64,000 nucleotides of DNA from contig NZ_BCPT01000011.1 in the NCBI RefSeq assembly GCF_001544095.1, forward strand, positions 62,001-126,000, read 5' to 3'. The translations under genes were made by a program, and so were the position numbers. The notes below the pieces were generated by a model that did not search any database, was not told the origin of the DNA, and saw nothing but the letters and a program-made list of their open reading frames with translations. Within the stretch, counting starts at the first letter, position 1. Every line of letters begins with the position of its first letter. The stretch comes from Enterococcus casseliflavus NBRC 100478 (GTDB lineage: Bacteria > Bacillota > Bacilli > Lactobacillales > Enterococcaceae). Positions 52,001 to 63,558 of the stretch are shown here, piece after piece.

Positions 52001-54163
52001 TTATTCGTCTACAATCGTACTCTCCAACTGCCAATTGACCGTACCAGTATACGTCCCCGGTTAAATCAAATCAAAATCAGGAACAAATCGTAAATAGCAG
52101 TTGTATTCATTTAAAGCAAGGGTCAAATCAGCCTCGCCGTCGGGAAGGTGCTGAAAAAGGATCGTTTCTTCTTTCGTAACTGTTGCCACCAAGTGATCGT
52201 CGAGCGGATCATAGATCACGAATTGGACTTCTTTGGCCAACTGCTACTGGTCTTGCAAGAAATCAGTCATTTGCCCACTAAGCTGCCAAGTCCCTTCACT
52301 GCTGTTGCTGATAGACAGTAGTGCCGAGGTTTGATCAAACGAAACAGGAAGATAAGCAAAGCCATCACTTCGGATCGATCGTGCGAGCTCATTTACATTG
52401 ATTGTCGGTCCATTGATCGACTCCGGCGCACTGAGAAATTGTACACTGCCTCGAAAATCAATGCCATAATAATGGGTTTCTGATTGATTTCCTTCTGCAT
52501 CGATCACAAAAGCAGCAAGATAATAAGTGGTTCCCGGCTCCAGATTCGCGGTATCTCGTTCCAACGTGTATGTAAAGGGATCTGCCAATGTGGCACGCTC
52601 TATCTGAGCTGTTTCTGAGAAATCTGCCTCCGTCACCGTCTCTGCTTCCGTAAAAAAATCCGTAACATACAAGCGTGCTTGCGTTGAATTGCGGTCATCG
52701 ATGGTAATCGGGGTAAAGCACAAACGATTTTCCCGCACGATCTGCTGGGTTTCTTTCGCTTCTGCTAAGGTAGGCACACCCGTTGTCAGCGTGGGCGGAA
52801 ACACACCGGTCATTGTGTAGGAATGCGTCTCAGGGCTGCCAGATACGAGACTCGATACAAAGGCATTCCCTTGGAAGGTCGTTTGCACAGGCACTGTTTG
52901 ATTCAAGTTCTCATTGAGCGGCGCCCCCGTATAGGTGATCGAATAGTGGATCAGATAGTCATTCCCTTTGGCTAATGCAGGTAGGGTCGCGACCAACTCA
53001 CCAGCTTCAACGCTAAAATCAATCGGCGTGCCGCCTTCTGGTATACCATTTACCATCAAATCAGGACCACCGAAATACACTGTCTCATCGACTAAAGAAA
53101 AGCCTTCTGGAAGAAACGAACACAGCTTGATGCCTGCTTCCAACTCCGTTAAATCACTGGTGTCCTTATAAGAAAGATACGTGGCATAAGTAATTGTTTT
53201 TTGCGCATCAACGACTGGTGGTTGACTCAGAGCTGTCTCAGTATCTAGCAAAAGCTTGTTGGGGTCACTTTCAAATACGCCTGTACGCAATTCCATATCG
53301 ACCAAGCCTTCGACATCAATGAATGCCACTGCTTTTTCTTGGACATTTCCACCATTAGCACCAGTAAAACCAAAATAAACTGGCGCATTGTTGGTCAAGT
53401 TCAAGTTCGTTTTGAACGTATCATCCACGGGTACCGTGACATCGACCCCAAAATCTGGGACAGAATAATGCAAGGTTTGATTTGGCTGATCGAAAGTAAC
53501 GGTAAACGTATGCCACTGGCTAACGGAAATATCAGTGACCGCAACAGAATCAAGATGGTTGACGACTTTATACGACGGCAGCCAGCCTTCCGTCGAATAG
53601 GCGTCGTTTGAACCTGGAAAATTCCATGCGATATGATGACTATTAGGGGCATCACGATCTATGGCACCATGGAGACCCAGACTACCAGAATTGTAGTAAG
53701 TATCGAATTCGATGGCAAAGCTTTGCGGAATCGCTCCGGTATTCAGTGGGTCGGTTCCCCCTACATTCGACCAAACACCAATCGTTGGACCGGCTTGTTG
53801 AGCAAGTGCATTTAAGCCACTGCTTTGCATGACAAAAGCTAAGCCATCGCTATCAGCAGCTGCATTTTCGATGCAAAAAGCCATTTCTAAACGAAAAGAT
53901 CGGGTAAAAGAAACCGCTTTGTTGAACCAAACGCCCCCACTAACATTTGATGTCACCCCATCATTTATCTGAACATAGTTATAGCCATCCGATCCTTGCG
54001 GAGAACCAGCTTGCCCCACCGTAGTGATCAAGGTCTCATCGATCGGCAACGTCGCAAAATCTGGCTCAACGACGGTCGCCTCAACAGATGCGTTTCCTGT
54101 ATAGCATAAGGCGATACCTAACAAGAAGAAAAGTAAAAAACGTGTCGTAAGAAATTTTTTCAT
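52001..54163 (-). pseudogene. Lectin-domain WxL surface protein with two in-frame stops
   Basis: A single uninterrupted frame of about 720 codons except for two stops: TAG at 52244-52246 and TAA at 52061-52063. It starts at 54163 (MKKFLTTRF) after GGAGG. The product has a signal peptide (about 1-25), an L-type lectin domain (about 30-280, with SDGLAFVMQSSG and FAIEFDTYYN), Ig-like regions, and a C-terminal WxL domain: first motif GTWQLSG, then beyond both stops YTGTVNWQLEST. WxL proteins bind peptidoglycan non-covalently. Without readthrough, the protein ends before the second WxL motif and may not anchor. Both stops could be C-to-T changes of Gln codons. Could be recent decay, sequencing error or readthrough. 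Confidence 0.82.
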
Positions 54164-54208
54164 CGTCATCCTCCGCTTTGTTTGATCAAGTACTTAAATG
54201 AAGCCTTC

Positions 54209-55240
54209 TCATTCCTGCTCTGTTGTTTCCTTTGATTTTTTTCGTCGCAAATACATCAGGAACAATAGACTGGAAATAAGCAAGAGAATGACCACTGCAA
54301 CAATATATACCCAACGGTTGCTGTGAAGAGAGCCTGATCCCACGATCGTTTTTCGATTGATCGATTCAGCTTCTGGGCGAGAAACAGTGACGCTATCCTC
54401 AAAAACCCACGTTCCACGTGGGGCACTCAGCTCGATTTGAATGTGGTAGGTTCCCGGCTCTACGATTTCTTCATCAAACGCGCTATAAAGATCCAGTGTA
54501 GAGTTTGGGCCAAATTGAAAACTTTCTGCTGTAAATCCCCCCTCAACGCTGTCACTGTCTTGCTCACGAATCACAGTCTTAACAGCAATCTTCCCAAAAG
54601 CCACTGGCTGATCATTTCCAATGCGGCTTTTTAGGGATGCGATGCCGTCTTTTTCTATCGCCTCACTTTCGATCAATGAAAGTTCAGGATCAGGTAGCGG
54701 ATCTAACTGCTAGCGAAGGCGGACACCTTGGACGATTTTATAGGTTGACGTAAGACTTGTTTCCTCCGCCTCTTGCCCCTCCTTTTGTTCTTCTTCAAAA
54801 GAAAAGGCACCTAAGATTTCACCTGTAAAACGCTTGTCATTCATTGAAAGAGGAAATACCATTTGGCGTGTTTCCCTTGGTGCAAGCTGAATCATTTGAT
54901 TTGGTTTCTTTATCAAGGTCGTGAAAGACACCCCGCCAAAATCCTCTGCTGTTTCGGCTGCCTGATAAGCGATGATTCCACTAGCAGCTGTGTAACTATT
55001 CAGTGCGGATGCTTGTATCGTAAGGGTTTCCGAACTCGTGTTATGAAGGGCAACGGTCAAATTCTGTTCGGTCTCATGATTTACCAGTAAGTCGAAATAA
55101 GTGACGTCACTGACTTGATTTTGGGGAAGTTCAGGGGTTACAGTGAACCGTGTGGTCTGTGCATGACCGGTGACTTTCGTAACGCAACACAAACTGATAA
55201 AGAAACTAATGAGTACGAAGCACTTGATTTGTTTTTTCAT
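54209..55240 (-). pseudogene. DUF916/DUF3324 WxL-cluster anchor protein, one in-frame stop
   Basis: The full frame is 344 codons, interrupted by TAG at 54710-54712. It starts MKKQIKCFVLISFFISLCC (signal peptide), then an extracellular DUF916 domain (about 30-170) ending at GVRLR, the stop, then QLDPLPDPELSL and the DUF3324 domain with GTYHIQIELSAPRGTWVFED and a C-terminal span (about residues 295-318) plus basic tail RRKKSKE. In intact homologues this is one membrane-anchored protein that accompanies WxL proteins. The second half could restart at TTG 54676 but has no signal peptide or site, so it would be inactive unless the UAG is read through. Confidence 0.82.
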
Positions 55241-55256
55241 TGTCGCCCTTTCTTTC

Positions 55257-55832
55257 CTACTCTGCTTGATACGTGTTCGTTAATGTCCAAGTGATCGTGC
55301 CGCTATAAGTGCCGCTGTTCACATTTTGCTTCGGTACGGTTAATGAAGCATTGGAAAAGTTAAAGTCATTGGTTGCTAAGCCAGTTGTGCCATTAGCAGA
55401 AGCAATCAGCGTTGGGTCTGTTGCCCCTACCATCAATTCGGTGCCCGCGACTAGCGCTGCATCGCCAGAAGCCGTTGTACCATTTAAAGTGACTTTGGCA
55501 TTTGCCAGCTCGTTATCACTAGCATTCGTCATTTTCGATAATTGCGCCGTCAACTGCCAGCCAGCTTGATTCGGCCCACGGTAATCTGTGATCGATGTCA
55601 CTTCATTCGACGTTGTTTGAATCACTTGTTCATCGGTAGCGATCTCTTGGATACTGCTTGTACCGAAGTTAAAATTAGTCACCTGATCCAGTGACAAGAT
55701 TCCTTGCTCGATCGTTAGCGTTGCTTGACTCGTCATTGAAGCCGTTGGATTCGCTTCTGCTGCAGCTGCGGCAGTCGGCGCCATTCCTAAACCCATTCCG
55801 ACCAAACCTAACATTACTGCCTTTTTGTTCAT
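55257..55832 (-). CDS. WxL-domain surface protein
   Basis: 191 residues and intact. Signal peptide (about 1-28: MNKKAVMLGLVGMGLGMAP then TAAAAAEA). The remainder is a WxL domain: proximal motif AGWQLTAQLS and distal motif YSGTITWTLTNT at the C-terminus. Non-covalent cell-wall binding. The start at 55832 follows AAGGAAG; an in-frame ATG at 55838 sits too close. First gene of the minus-strand WxL cluster and divergent from an Mga-like regulator. Confidence 0.9.
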   Translation of the reverse strand: MNKKAVMLGLVGMGLGMAPTAAAAAEANPTASMTSQATLTIEQGILSLDQVTNFNFGTSSIQEIATDEQVIQTTSNEVTSITDYRGPNQAGWQLTAQLSKMTNASDNELANAKVTLNGTTASGDAALVAGTELMVGATDPTLIASANGTTGLATNDFNFSNASLTVPKQNVNSGTYSGTITWTLTNTYQAE

Positions 55833-56017
55833 TTTCATCTCTTCCTTCACTTTTTTTAATGAGAAACCGAGGTTAATCGAAAAAAACAGCCTTAAAAAAT
55901 AATAATTTAATTGGTGTTTTTTCATTCTATTCTCATCTATCATAAGTATAATCCATCATGGTTATCATACGGTTCACAGATTTAGCGTAAAAAAAACGCC
56001 AAAAAGGAGAATCCCTT

Positions 56018-57523
56018 ATGTATCGAGAATTCATTTCTCCCGCAGAAGAAAAGAAATTAGAGATTTTCAAAGTTGTCTGTAATTCCAATGGCGTGACATT
56101 GGTCCAACTGTCAGAAGTTTTGAACATCCCACAAAAAAGTCTGCAAAAATATATTTATTTTTTAAATGAAGATTTGCAGCTGCTCTCCCCTCACCTGCTT
56201 CTATCAAAAAATCATTACAATCAGTATTTTGTTGAGCGAGCAGAGGACGATAAACCTTTCTATGCAAAATTGATGTATCATTATTTGCTCAACTCCACAC
56301 AATATACCTTGATCCACTACTTGATTGGGCGCCCGCAAATGACCTTGACGCAATTATGTTTGGATTTGCATGTCAGCCAATCGCATATGTATCGGTTGAT
56401 CAAGAAAATCAACCAACTATTGGAAAAGTTTCAAATCCAAATTCGAACAGACCTGAATAATCGCATCGTTCTTGCTGGAAAAGAGCTTGATATCCGTATT
56501 TTCACCTACAGTTTCTTGACCCAAAGTGCGCCTGCTGATTTGTGGCTATTGCCGAGCGTTTCCCATAAAAATGTCGAAGAGTTTACAGCGTTCTTTGCTG
56601 TTTCTCACTTTGATCCGTTGACGAAAAATAAACTCGCTGCATTTTGGCAAGCAGTGGGCAGCCGAACGATCCAGAAAAAATATTTGCCAGCGATCCCTGA
56701 AAAATACATGGGATTGATGAATTTTTATTGTTTTTTACCAGAGGAAATCCTCGAATCGCTTTTTTTGAGTGCCGATTATGCCTCAGAAAAGACGCTTCAG
56801 TCAGAATATCTTTACTTAAATTTCTTTTTGCATGTGTTTTTGCCAGGGGTGATTCCCCAAGCGAAGAATCAAGCGATCATCCAAGAGATCAAACATTCTG
56901 ATACCGATCTTGTGCGCTTTTTCACTGCAATGATCAAAGATTGGCACGATACCTTTGCTCCAAGTCAGGAAGTCGCCGAATTTGAAAAACTATTAAGCAG
57001 CTGTCTGCTGGTCTTCAATCTATCGATCATTATCGGCATCGATCTTCTGGAAGTGTGGCAGCTCGAACACCAACTGTTGACCGAAAACACTCCTTCGAAA
57101 GACAAAACCTATGAAGCAATCTGCAAGCTTTTACTGACCCATGTTGAAAGGTATCCATTTGCTGACTTGGATAAAGAGTATTTTGAACAGACACAGTTGC
57201 CTTATCTTGCGCATCTCTTGTTTTTAGAAACACAGATGAATACACCCCCGACCGTGTCGATCTATATTCAAACGACGATCCAATACCGCACGAAGCAAAT
57301 GATCGAGACAAGGATCCATTCGATTTATTCCAAAGCTTCAGTGACTTTTGTTAACCAGATGGAAGCAGCCGATCTATTGATCACCGATAGTTATGAAGAA
57401 GTGATTTTTTCCGAAAAATTAGTCTTACTGTCTAACCTGCAAGCCGAACAAGAGTGGGCAGCCGTTTTTGCAAAGATCAATCAACTGATGATGACCAAGA
57501 TGTTTGCCAAACAAGGAAAGTAA
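56018..57523 (+). CDS. Mga-type regulator adjacent to the WxL cluster
   Basis: 501 residues. Two N-terminal helix-turn-helix regions: about 22-50 (NGVTLVQLSEVLNIPQKSLQ) and about 108-140 (MTLTQLCLDLHVSQSHMYRL), then the helical Mga/PRD-like core, and a C-terminal alpha/beta region (VSIYIQTTIQYRTKQMIETR) like the EIIB-like domain. Divergent from the WxL gene with a 185-base spacer, so a local activator of the surface cluster is likely. ATG 56018 with AAGGAG. Related in kind to the regulator at 4680. Confidence 0.85.
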   Translation: MYREFISPAEEKKLEIFKVVCNSNGVTLVQLSEVLNIPQKSLQKYIYFLNEDLQLLSPHLLLSKNHYNQYFVERAEDDKPFYAKLMYHYLLNSTQYTLIHYLIGRPQMTLTQLCLDLHVSQSHMYRLIKKINQLLEKFQIQIRTDLNNRIVLAGKELDIRIFTYSFLTQSAPADLWLLPSVSHKNVEEFTAFFAVSHFDPLTKNKLAAFWQAVGSRTIQKKYLPAIPEKYMGLMNFYCFLPEEILESLFLSADYASEKTLQSEYLYLNFFLHVFLPGVIPQAKNQAIIQEIKHSDTDLVRFFTAMIKDWHDTFAPSQEVAEFEKLLSSCLLVFNLSIIIGIDLLEVWQLEHQLLTENTPSKDKTYEAICKLLLTHVERYPFADLDKEYFEQTQLPYLAHLLFLETQMNTPPTVSIYIQTTIQYRTKQMIETRIHSIYSKASVTFVNQMEAADLLITDSYEEVIFSEKLVLLSNLQAEQEWAAVFAKINQLMMTKMFAKQGK

Positions 57524-57549
57524 GCTGCCGATTCCATTTTCATCCCAAA

Positions 57550-57580
57550 AAAAAGCCCGAGCATCTTTGCTCGAGCTTTT
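57550..57580. terminator. Terminator between the Mga-like and SDR genes
   Basis: AAAAGCCCGAGCA (57550-57562) pairs with TGCTCGAGCTTTT (57567-57580 region), one mismatch, A/T tracts on both sides. Confidence 0.75.
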
Positions 57581-57605
57581 TTCCTACAAATTTATCCAGG
57601 GATTG

Positions 57606-58493
57606 TTAAGCGAAGAAGCTACCACCCGTTACACTGTACACTTGACCAGTTACATAGCTTGCTTCATCAGAGGCTAGGAAAACATAGACTGGCGCTAATT
57701 CGACTGGTTGTCCAGCACGTTTCATCAATTCTTTTTGACCAAATTCTGGGATCGCAGATTGTGGTTGGCCACCAGAAATTTGAAGTGGCGTCCAGATTGG
57801 ACCAGGCGCAACGGTATTGACCCGAATGCCTTTTTCACTTAATTGCGCAGCTAGCCCTTTACTAAAGGATGTAATGGCACCTTTCGTGGCTGCATAGTCT
57901 AAAAGATGGGCGCTTGGTTCCGCACTTTGGATCGAAGTGGTCGTGATGATGCTTCCACCAGCTGGTAAGTAATCCAATGCTTCTTGGACTGTCCAATACA
58001 TCGAGATGATATTCGTTGTAAAGGTGTCTTGAATTTGTTGCGTAGTCAACTCTTTGATGTCCTTCACCGCTTGTTGCATCCCAGCATTTAGAACCAACGT
58101 ATCTAACCCGCCTAATTCTTTGGCTGCTTCATGAACCAATTGACGAGCGAAGGTTTCATCTTTCAAGTCTCCTGGGATCAAGACGGCTTTGCGTCCAGCT
58201 TTTTCAATGACTGCTTTGACTTCTTGCGCGTCTTCTTCTTCAAAAGGAAGATAGTTGATTGCAACATCGGCGCCTTCTTTGGCAAAAGCGATCGCTGCTG
58301 CTCGACCAATACCAGAATCACCACCGGTCACTAATGCTTTGCGTCCAGCTAATTTGTCTGAACCTGAATAGCTTTCTTCCCCGCAATCAGGTACTGGCTG
58401 CATCTTTCCTTGAATCGCCGGTGCTTCTTGCACCTGATTTTCAAATGTGCCATCATAATACTTCGTTAACGGATTGTTGATTTTTTCTGACAT
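57606..58493 (-). CDS. Short-chain dehydrogenase, general-stress type
   Basis: 295 residues of the classical SDR fold with a 45-residue N-terminal extension, as in B. subtilis YdaD/YhdF-like stress oxidoreductases. Cofactor loop [23 protein letters not shown] motif VLNAGMQQ, catalytic Ser in [10 protein letters not shown] and YAATKGAIT (Tyr-x3-Lys). NAD(P)-dependent; substrate unknown. Start at 58493 with AGGAGG upstream. Single gene. Confidence 0.92.
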   Translation of the reverse strand: MSEKINNPLTKYYDGTFENQVQEAPAIQGKMQPVPDCGEESYSGSDKLAGRKALVTGGDSGIGRAAAIAFAKEGADVAINYLPFEEEDAQEVKAVIEKAGRKAVLIPGDLKDETFARQLVHEAAKELGGLDTLVLNAGMQQAVKDIKELTTQQIQDTFTTNIISMYWTVQEALDYLPAGGSIITTTSIQSAEPSAHLLDYAATKGAITSFSKGLAAQLSEKGIRVNTVAPGPIWTPLQISGGQPQSAIPEFGQKELMKRAGQPVELAPVYVFLASDEASYVTGQVYSVTGGSFFA

Positions 58494-59065
58494 GCTCGTT
58501 TCCTCCTTGATTATTTCTACTTCTTATTTGTCATCGTTTGTTATGACCTTACTTAAAAGTGTAAAGGAAGATGGAGCGAATGAGAAACGAAACGCTCACC
58601 AGAAAAAAAGCATCTGTAAGAAAACAGATGCTTAGTAAAACGAAAAAGCTGCATGACTCAGTAGTGAAAACGTCCCCAGGCATCTCATCATTCTGCTGGG
58701 AAATCGTAGTGAAGTTTCTGTGTGCAGTGGTTGATTTTGCTACTTTTCTAGCAGTTCGAGCAGTGCCCGACGAAAGGCCTCCATCTCCTTTGCGGTCTGT
58801 AGAAAAACATCGAGATGACTGTGGTGGCTGTCGATCATCCAGCGTTTGGTGTCTGTAATATGTGCTGAAACTTTCTAAAGTAATAAAAAGCATACTCGTT
58901 TTCTAAAAAATAAGCTGTTTATTCGCGGTACTAAAAACATTAGCGTGCCTTCACATATCCTTCTGATTATTAACTATTTTTTTCACAACCAATGGATATG
59001 ATTTTAAAAAATTGAATATTTACGTTATCCTTTTACTCAAATAAGAAAGAATGAGGAGAGATAAA
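58494..59065. other. Intergenic region with hairpin terminator and a possible tiny minus-strand transcript
   Basis: A perfect stem AAGCATCTG (58609-58617) / CAGATGCTT (58625-58633) followed on the minus strand by a long U run looks like a terminator, yet no clear gene precedes it. A minus-strand frame 58740-58838 would encode 32 residues (MIDSHHSHLDVF, then QTAKEMEAFRRALLELLEK), but has no ribosome site. It could be a remnant or small RNA. Longer frames on either strand here look like chance. Confidence 0.4.
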
Positions 59066-59323
59066 ATGATCCAACTTGCTCGCTTGATCTTTTGGGTACC
59101 AGTCATCTTTTTTTCGTTAGGTTTGGTCTTCCTGACAAAACGACTGCCGCGTTTCACATGGGTTTCTCTAACGATCACTGTTTCTTTGATCCTCTTTGTT
59201 TGTAAAATCTTAGAATACTCCTATGTCATGCCAGATATGAAACTAACCGTTTATTTTATGGGTTTCTTGATTTCTGCTAGTCTGCTTGGGTATATTTTTT
59301 ATTTACGTAGTAGAAAACGTTGA
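59066..59323 (+). CDS. Small membrane protein, 85 residues
   Basis: Three hydrophobic segments (about 4-22, 31-49, 58-78) and a short basic C-terminus (YLRSRKR). The ATG at 59066 follows GAGGAG; an earlier ATG at 59051 is inside that site. No family recognised. Followed by a UUCG-loop terminator at 59447. Confidence 0.68.
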   Translation: MIQLARLIFWVPVIFFSLGLVFLTKRLPRFTWVSLTITVSLILFVCKILEYSYVMPDMKLTVYFMGFLISASLLGYIFYLRSRKR

Positions 59324-59446
59324 CTGCAGCTGCGCCTCACTCGCACCAAAACACCCTCTTAGTGAACACTCTTTTGACTACAACAAAGACGATCTATACC
59401 TATGAAGTAGCTCCTTTCATCCCCTTCGTAAGGATTACGGCTCATG

Positions 59447-59470
59447 ATCCCCTTTCGAGGGGATTTTTTT
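59447..59470 (+). terminator. Terminator with UUCG loop
   Basis: ATCCCCT (59447-59453), TTCG loop, AGGGGAT (59458-59464), then Ts. About 120 bases after the small gene. Confidence 0.8.
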
Positions 59471-59688
59471 ATTATTCATCCTCACTCATTCTTATTCAGT
59501 CTGCTTTGATGAAAAAATCACTTTTCGCCGATCACGGCATACCAAGCCTTTCTCTCTGATTCCTTTCGTTGTGACACTTGCGATCCCCAAGAACACATTG
59601 CCTTCCTGAATAATTAAATATATAATAAAATTGTAAATTACCACATCGTAACAAAGAATCTTCAAACCTCTTGAAAGGAGCGTTTCCT

Positions 59689-59874
59689 ATGAGCTGGCTG
59701 ACCTTTGTCGTCCAACCACTGACCCTGCTGTTTTTTCTCACAGTTTTTTCCCTTGTGTATTTGATGCCTGAATCCGTTGTGCCTAAGCCAAAAATGAAGA
59801 AGTGGGCGTTAACTGTTTCTTTGATCTTTCTGGCATGGCAGCTGCTGATTCCCTTTTTCTTCTTTGTTCTCTAA
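59689..59874 (+). CDS. Small membrane protein, 61 residues
   Basis: Two spans (about 6-25 and 38-59) joined by a polar, Lys-rich loop (MPESVVPKPKMKKW). ATG at 59689 with AAAGGAG nine bases upstream. No family recognised; the second span ends in Phe-rich LLIPFFFFVL. Followed by a bidirectional hairpin shared with the GH1 gene. Confidence 0.65.
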   Translation: MSWLTFVVQPLTLLFFLTVFSLVYLMPESVVPKPKMKKWALTVSLIFLAWQLLIPFFFFVL

Positions 59875-59885
59875 ACCCAGCAAAA

Positions 59886-59915
59886 AAAGCGGCGCTCACA
59901 AAAGAGAGCCGCTTT
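59886..59915. terminator. Bidirectional terminator
   Basis: AAAGCGGC (59886-59893) and GCCGCTTT (59908-59915), extended by GCTC/GAGA pairs. Ends the small gene and the second beta-glucoside operon. Confidence 0.78.
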
Positions 59916-59925
59916 GGTTTAGTTT

Positions 59926-61437
<1,512 letters not shown>

Positions 61438-61486
61438 TCAGCAAGAAAGCATTCTTACTGATCCTGCGACGTGCCGTTAAATGCAT

Positions 61487-63388
61487 TTATTTTACGACTT
61501 CGATCAAATTGTCCTGCGCTGTTACTTCTTTTGACTGTGTCGTTTGGATGTCACTGTAGTCGTTAGAGTTCGTGACGATGACTGGTGTCAGTAAGGAATA
61601 GCCTTCCGCACGAATCGCCTCTGTATCAAAAGAAATCAATTTTTGACCAGCTTTGACTTTGTCTCCTTGGTTGATGTAGGCAGTAAAGTGATTGCCTTCA
61701 AGTTCTACCGTATTCATACCGATGTGGATCAATAGTTCTGTTCCATCTTCTGTCACTAAACCGATGGCATGTTTTGTTGGAAACAAGATCTTGACTTCTG
61801 CATCTGCTGGCGCAGTGATTTCACCGATCGCTGGTTCAACTGCGATCCCTTTTCCCATAGCACCTGAAGAAAAGACTTTGTCTTCCACATCTGCTAAAGC
61901 AACCACTTGACCGGTTACTGGGCTTTTGACTGTTTCGTCTTTGACGCTGGCAGAAACAGTTTTTGCTTCTGGTGCTGGCGCTGCTGGTGTTGCTTGACCG
62001 TCGACTGGTGAATCAACAGTTGTATACAATGTTGGTACTTTCAACAACATCATGATGATAAATGACGCTACGATTGCAATCACTGTACCGATCGCCAAGT
62101 GGATCACACTATGGAAGCTGCCTGTTGCTGGATCAATATATGCAGGATACAAGAAGATCCCCATACCACCCATTGCATAACCAGTGACGTTAAAGATTGA
62201 CAAGTAGATACCGACGAAACCTGAAACTAAACAAGAAACGATAAATGGTGTTTTCATTGGCAACGTGTACCCATAGATCGCAGGTTCAGTCACACCGAAG
62301 ATCGATGAGATCAATGCTGGCATTGCACCTTGTTTGACTTTTGGTTCTTTCGTTTTCAACCAAATCGCTGCTAACACACCCGTTTGCGTGAAACATGGTA
62401 GCACTGCTGCGGTCAAAATAATCGAAGAGCCATTTTGCGCCATATCCATGATCGCCAATGGCACAAGACCCCAGTGAAGACCAAACATAACTAATACTTG
62501 CCATAATGCCCCTAAAGCAAAGCCGTAAATGATTGGGCTGAAATCATACACTGCTTGGAAAGCAACACCGATCCAGCTAGAGGCTGTATTTGCGACTGGA
62601 CCTACCACAAAGAAGGTCAACGGCACGGTGATCAAAATCGTAACAAACGGAACCACAAACATTTTGACTACGTCAGGTGTGACTTTGCGCATAAACTGCT
62701 CAATTTTTGAAGCGACAAAAATCGCTAAAATAATTGGCAATACGCTGTTGAAGTAGCCGCCTGCTGGCAAGGTCAAGGTTAGACCGAAGACTTTGCTCGC
62801 TTCAGCCACACTTTCTGCTAAGCCAGGATAGACCATCGCACCTGCGATCGCTAATGCTGTATAGGTGTTCATCTTGAATTTCTTCGCTGCAGTGACGGCT
62901 AAGATCATTGGTAAGTATTGGAACAAACCATCGCCTAAAGTATTCATTACTACATAGATACCATTGGTCGCTTCCATCCCAGTTGCTGCCAGCAACGCCG
63001 TGATCCCTTTTAAGATACCAGCTGCCGCTAATGGGCCTAAGAACGGTTGGAACAGGCTTGAGATAACATCGATAAAGCGGTCAAACAAGCTGCCTTTTTG
63101 CCCGTCGCCTTCATCGATATCAAGACTGCCGCCATCGGCTAATCCGCCGACTTTCAACACTTCATCATAAACATCTGGCACATGATTGCCGATAACGACT
63201 TGGTATTGTCCGCCTGCTTTGACGACGGTCACGACACCGTCACGTTTTTGCAAATAATCAGTGTCCGCTTTGCTTTCGTCTTTTAAGTGGAACCGTAAGC
63301 GAGTCACACAGTGTTTTACAGATGAGACATTTTCTTTGCCACCAACGTGGGCCAAAATGTCTTGCGCTAATTCAGTATATTTTGCCAT
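61487..63388 (-). CDS. Beta-glucoside PTS enzyme IIBCA, second copy
   Basis: 633 residues: EIIB (active Cys in VSSVKHCVTRLRFHLKD, about residue 25), EIIC (about 100-470, with GVTEPAIYGYTLP), an Ala/Pro-rich linker, and EIIA (phospho-His in LLIHIGMNTVELEG). Clearly homologous to the IIBCA at 19804 but with longer linker. Imports beta-glucosides; substrate may differ. Start at 63388 with AAGGAGC upstream. Expressed behind a RAT/terminator leader and preceded by its antiterminator gene. Confidence 0.94.
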   Translation of the reverse strand: MAKYTELAQDILAHVGGKENVSSVKHCVTRLRFHLKDESKADTDYLQKRDGVVTVVKAGGQYQVVIGNHVPDVYDEVLKVGGLADGGSLDIDEGDGQKGSLFDRFIDVISSLFQPFLGPLAAAGILKGITALLAATGMEATNGIYVVMNTLGDGLFQYLPMILAVTAAKKFKMNTYTALAIAGAMVYPGLAESVAEASKVFGLTLTLPAGGYFNSVLPIILAIFVASKIEQFMRKVTPDVVKMFVVPFVTILITVPLTFFVVGPVANTASSWIGVAFQAVYDFSPIIYGFALGALWQVLVMFGLHWGLVPLAIMDMAQNGSSIILTAAVLPCFTQTGVLAAIWLKTKEPKVKQGAMPALISSIFGVTEPAIYGYTLPMKTPFIVSCLVSGFVGIYLSIFNVTGYAMGGMGIFLYPAYIDPATGSFHSVIHLAIGTVIAIVASFIIMMLLKVPTLYTTVDSPVDGQATPAAPAPEAKTVSASVKDETVKSPVTGQVVALADVEDKVFSSGAMGKGIAVEPAIGEITAPADAEVKILFPTKHAIGLVTEDGTELLIHIGMNTVELEGNHFTAYINQGDKVKAGQKLISFDTEAIRAEGYSLLTPVIVTNSNDYSDIQTTQSKEVTAQDNLIEVVK

Positions 63389-63424
63389 TTTGATTGCTCC
63401 TTTTTTATTGGTCATTTAATAAAA

Positions 63425-63549
63425 ATAAAAAGACCAGCCATTTCTACAATAAACAAGCATGAGAGATCCCCTAAAAAAAGAGTGACGGGTTTCCTCATCT
63501 AGTATTGTAAGAAAGTGCAGGTCTTGCCAGCCGAACTGTAACGAATCCA
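63425..63549 (-). promoter_or_regulatory. RAT antiterminator and terminator of the second bgl operon
   Basis: Minus-strand GGATTCGTTACAGTTCGG then CTGGCAAGACCT (plus 63520-63549) matches the RAT consensus. The terminator pairs TTTCTTACAATA (minus, plus about 63503-63515) with TATTGTAGAAA and ends in GGTCT plus Us (plus 63427-63436). It begins nine bases after the antiterminator stop, so the antiterminator gene itself is transcribed before the switch. Confidence 0.85.
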
Positions 63550-63558
63550 TTTCCATTC

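Noticed and set aside
53339-53815. Frames on both strands inside the lectin-WxL gene
   Set aside because: The lectin domain continues in the annotated frame; these are shadows rich in Arg and Ile.
58549-58893. Overlapping 95- and 114-codon frames on opposite strands
   Set aside because: Neither has a good ribosome site or protein-like composition; both run across a perfect hairpin and low-complexity sequence.
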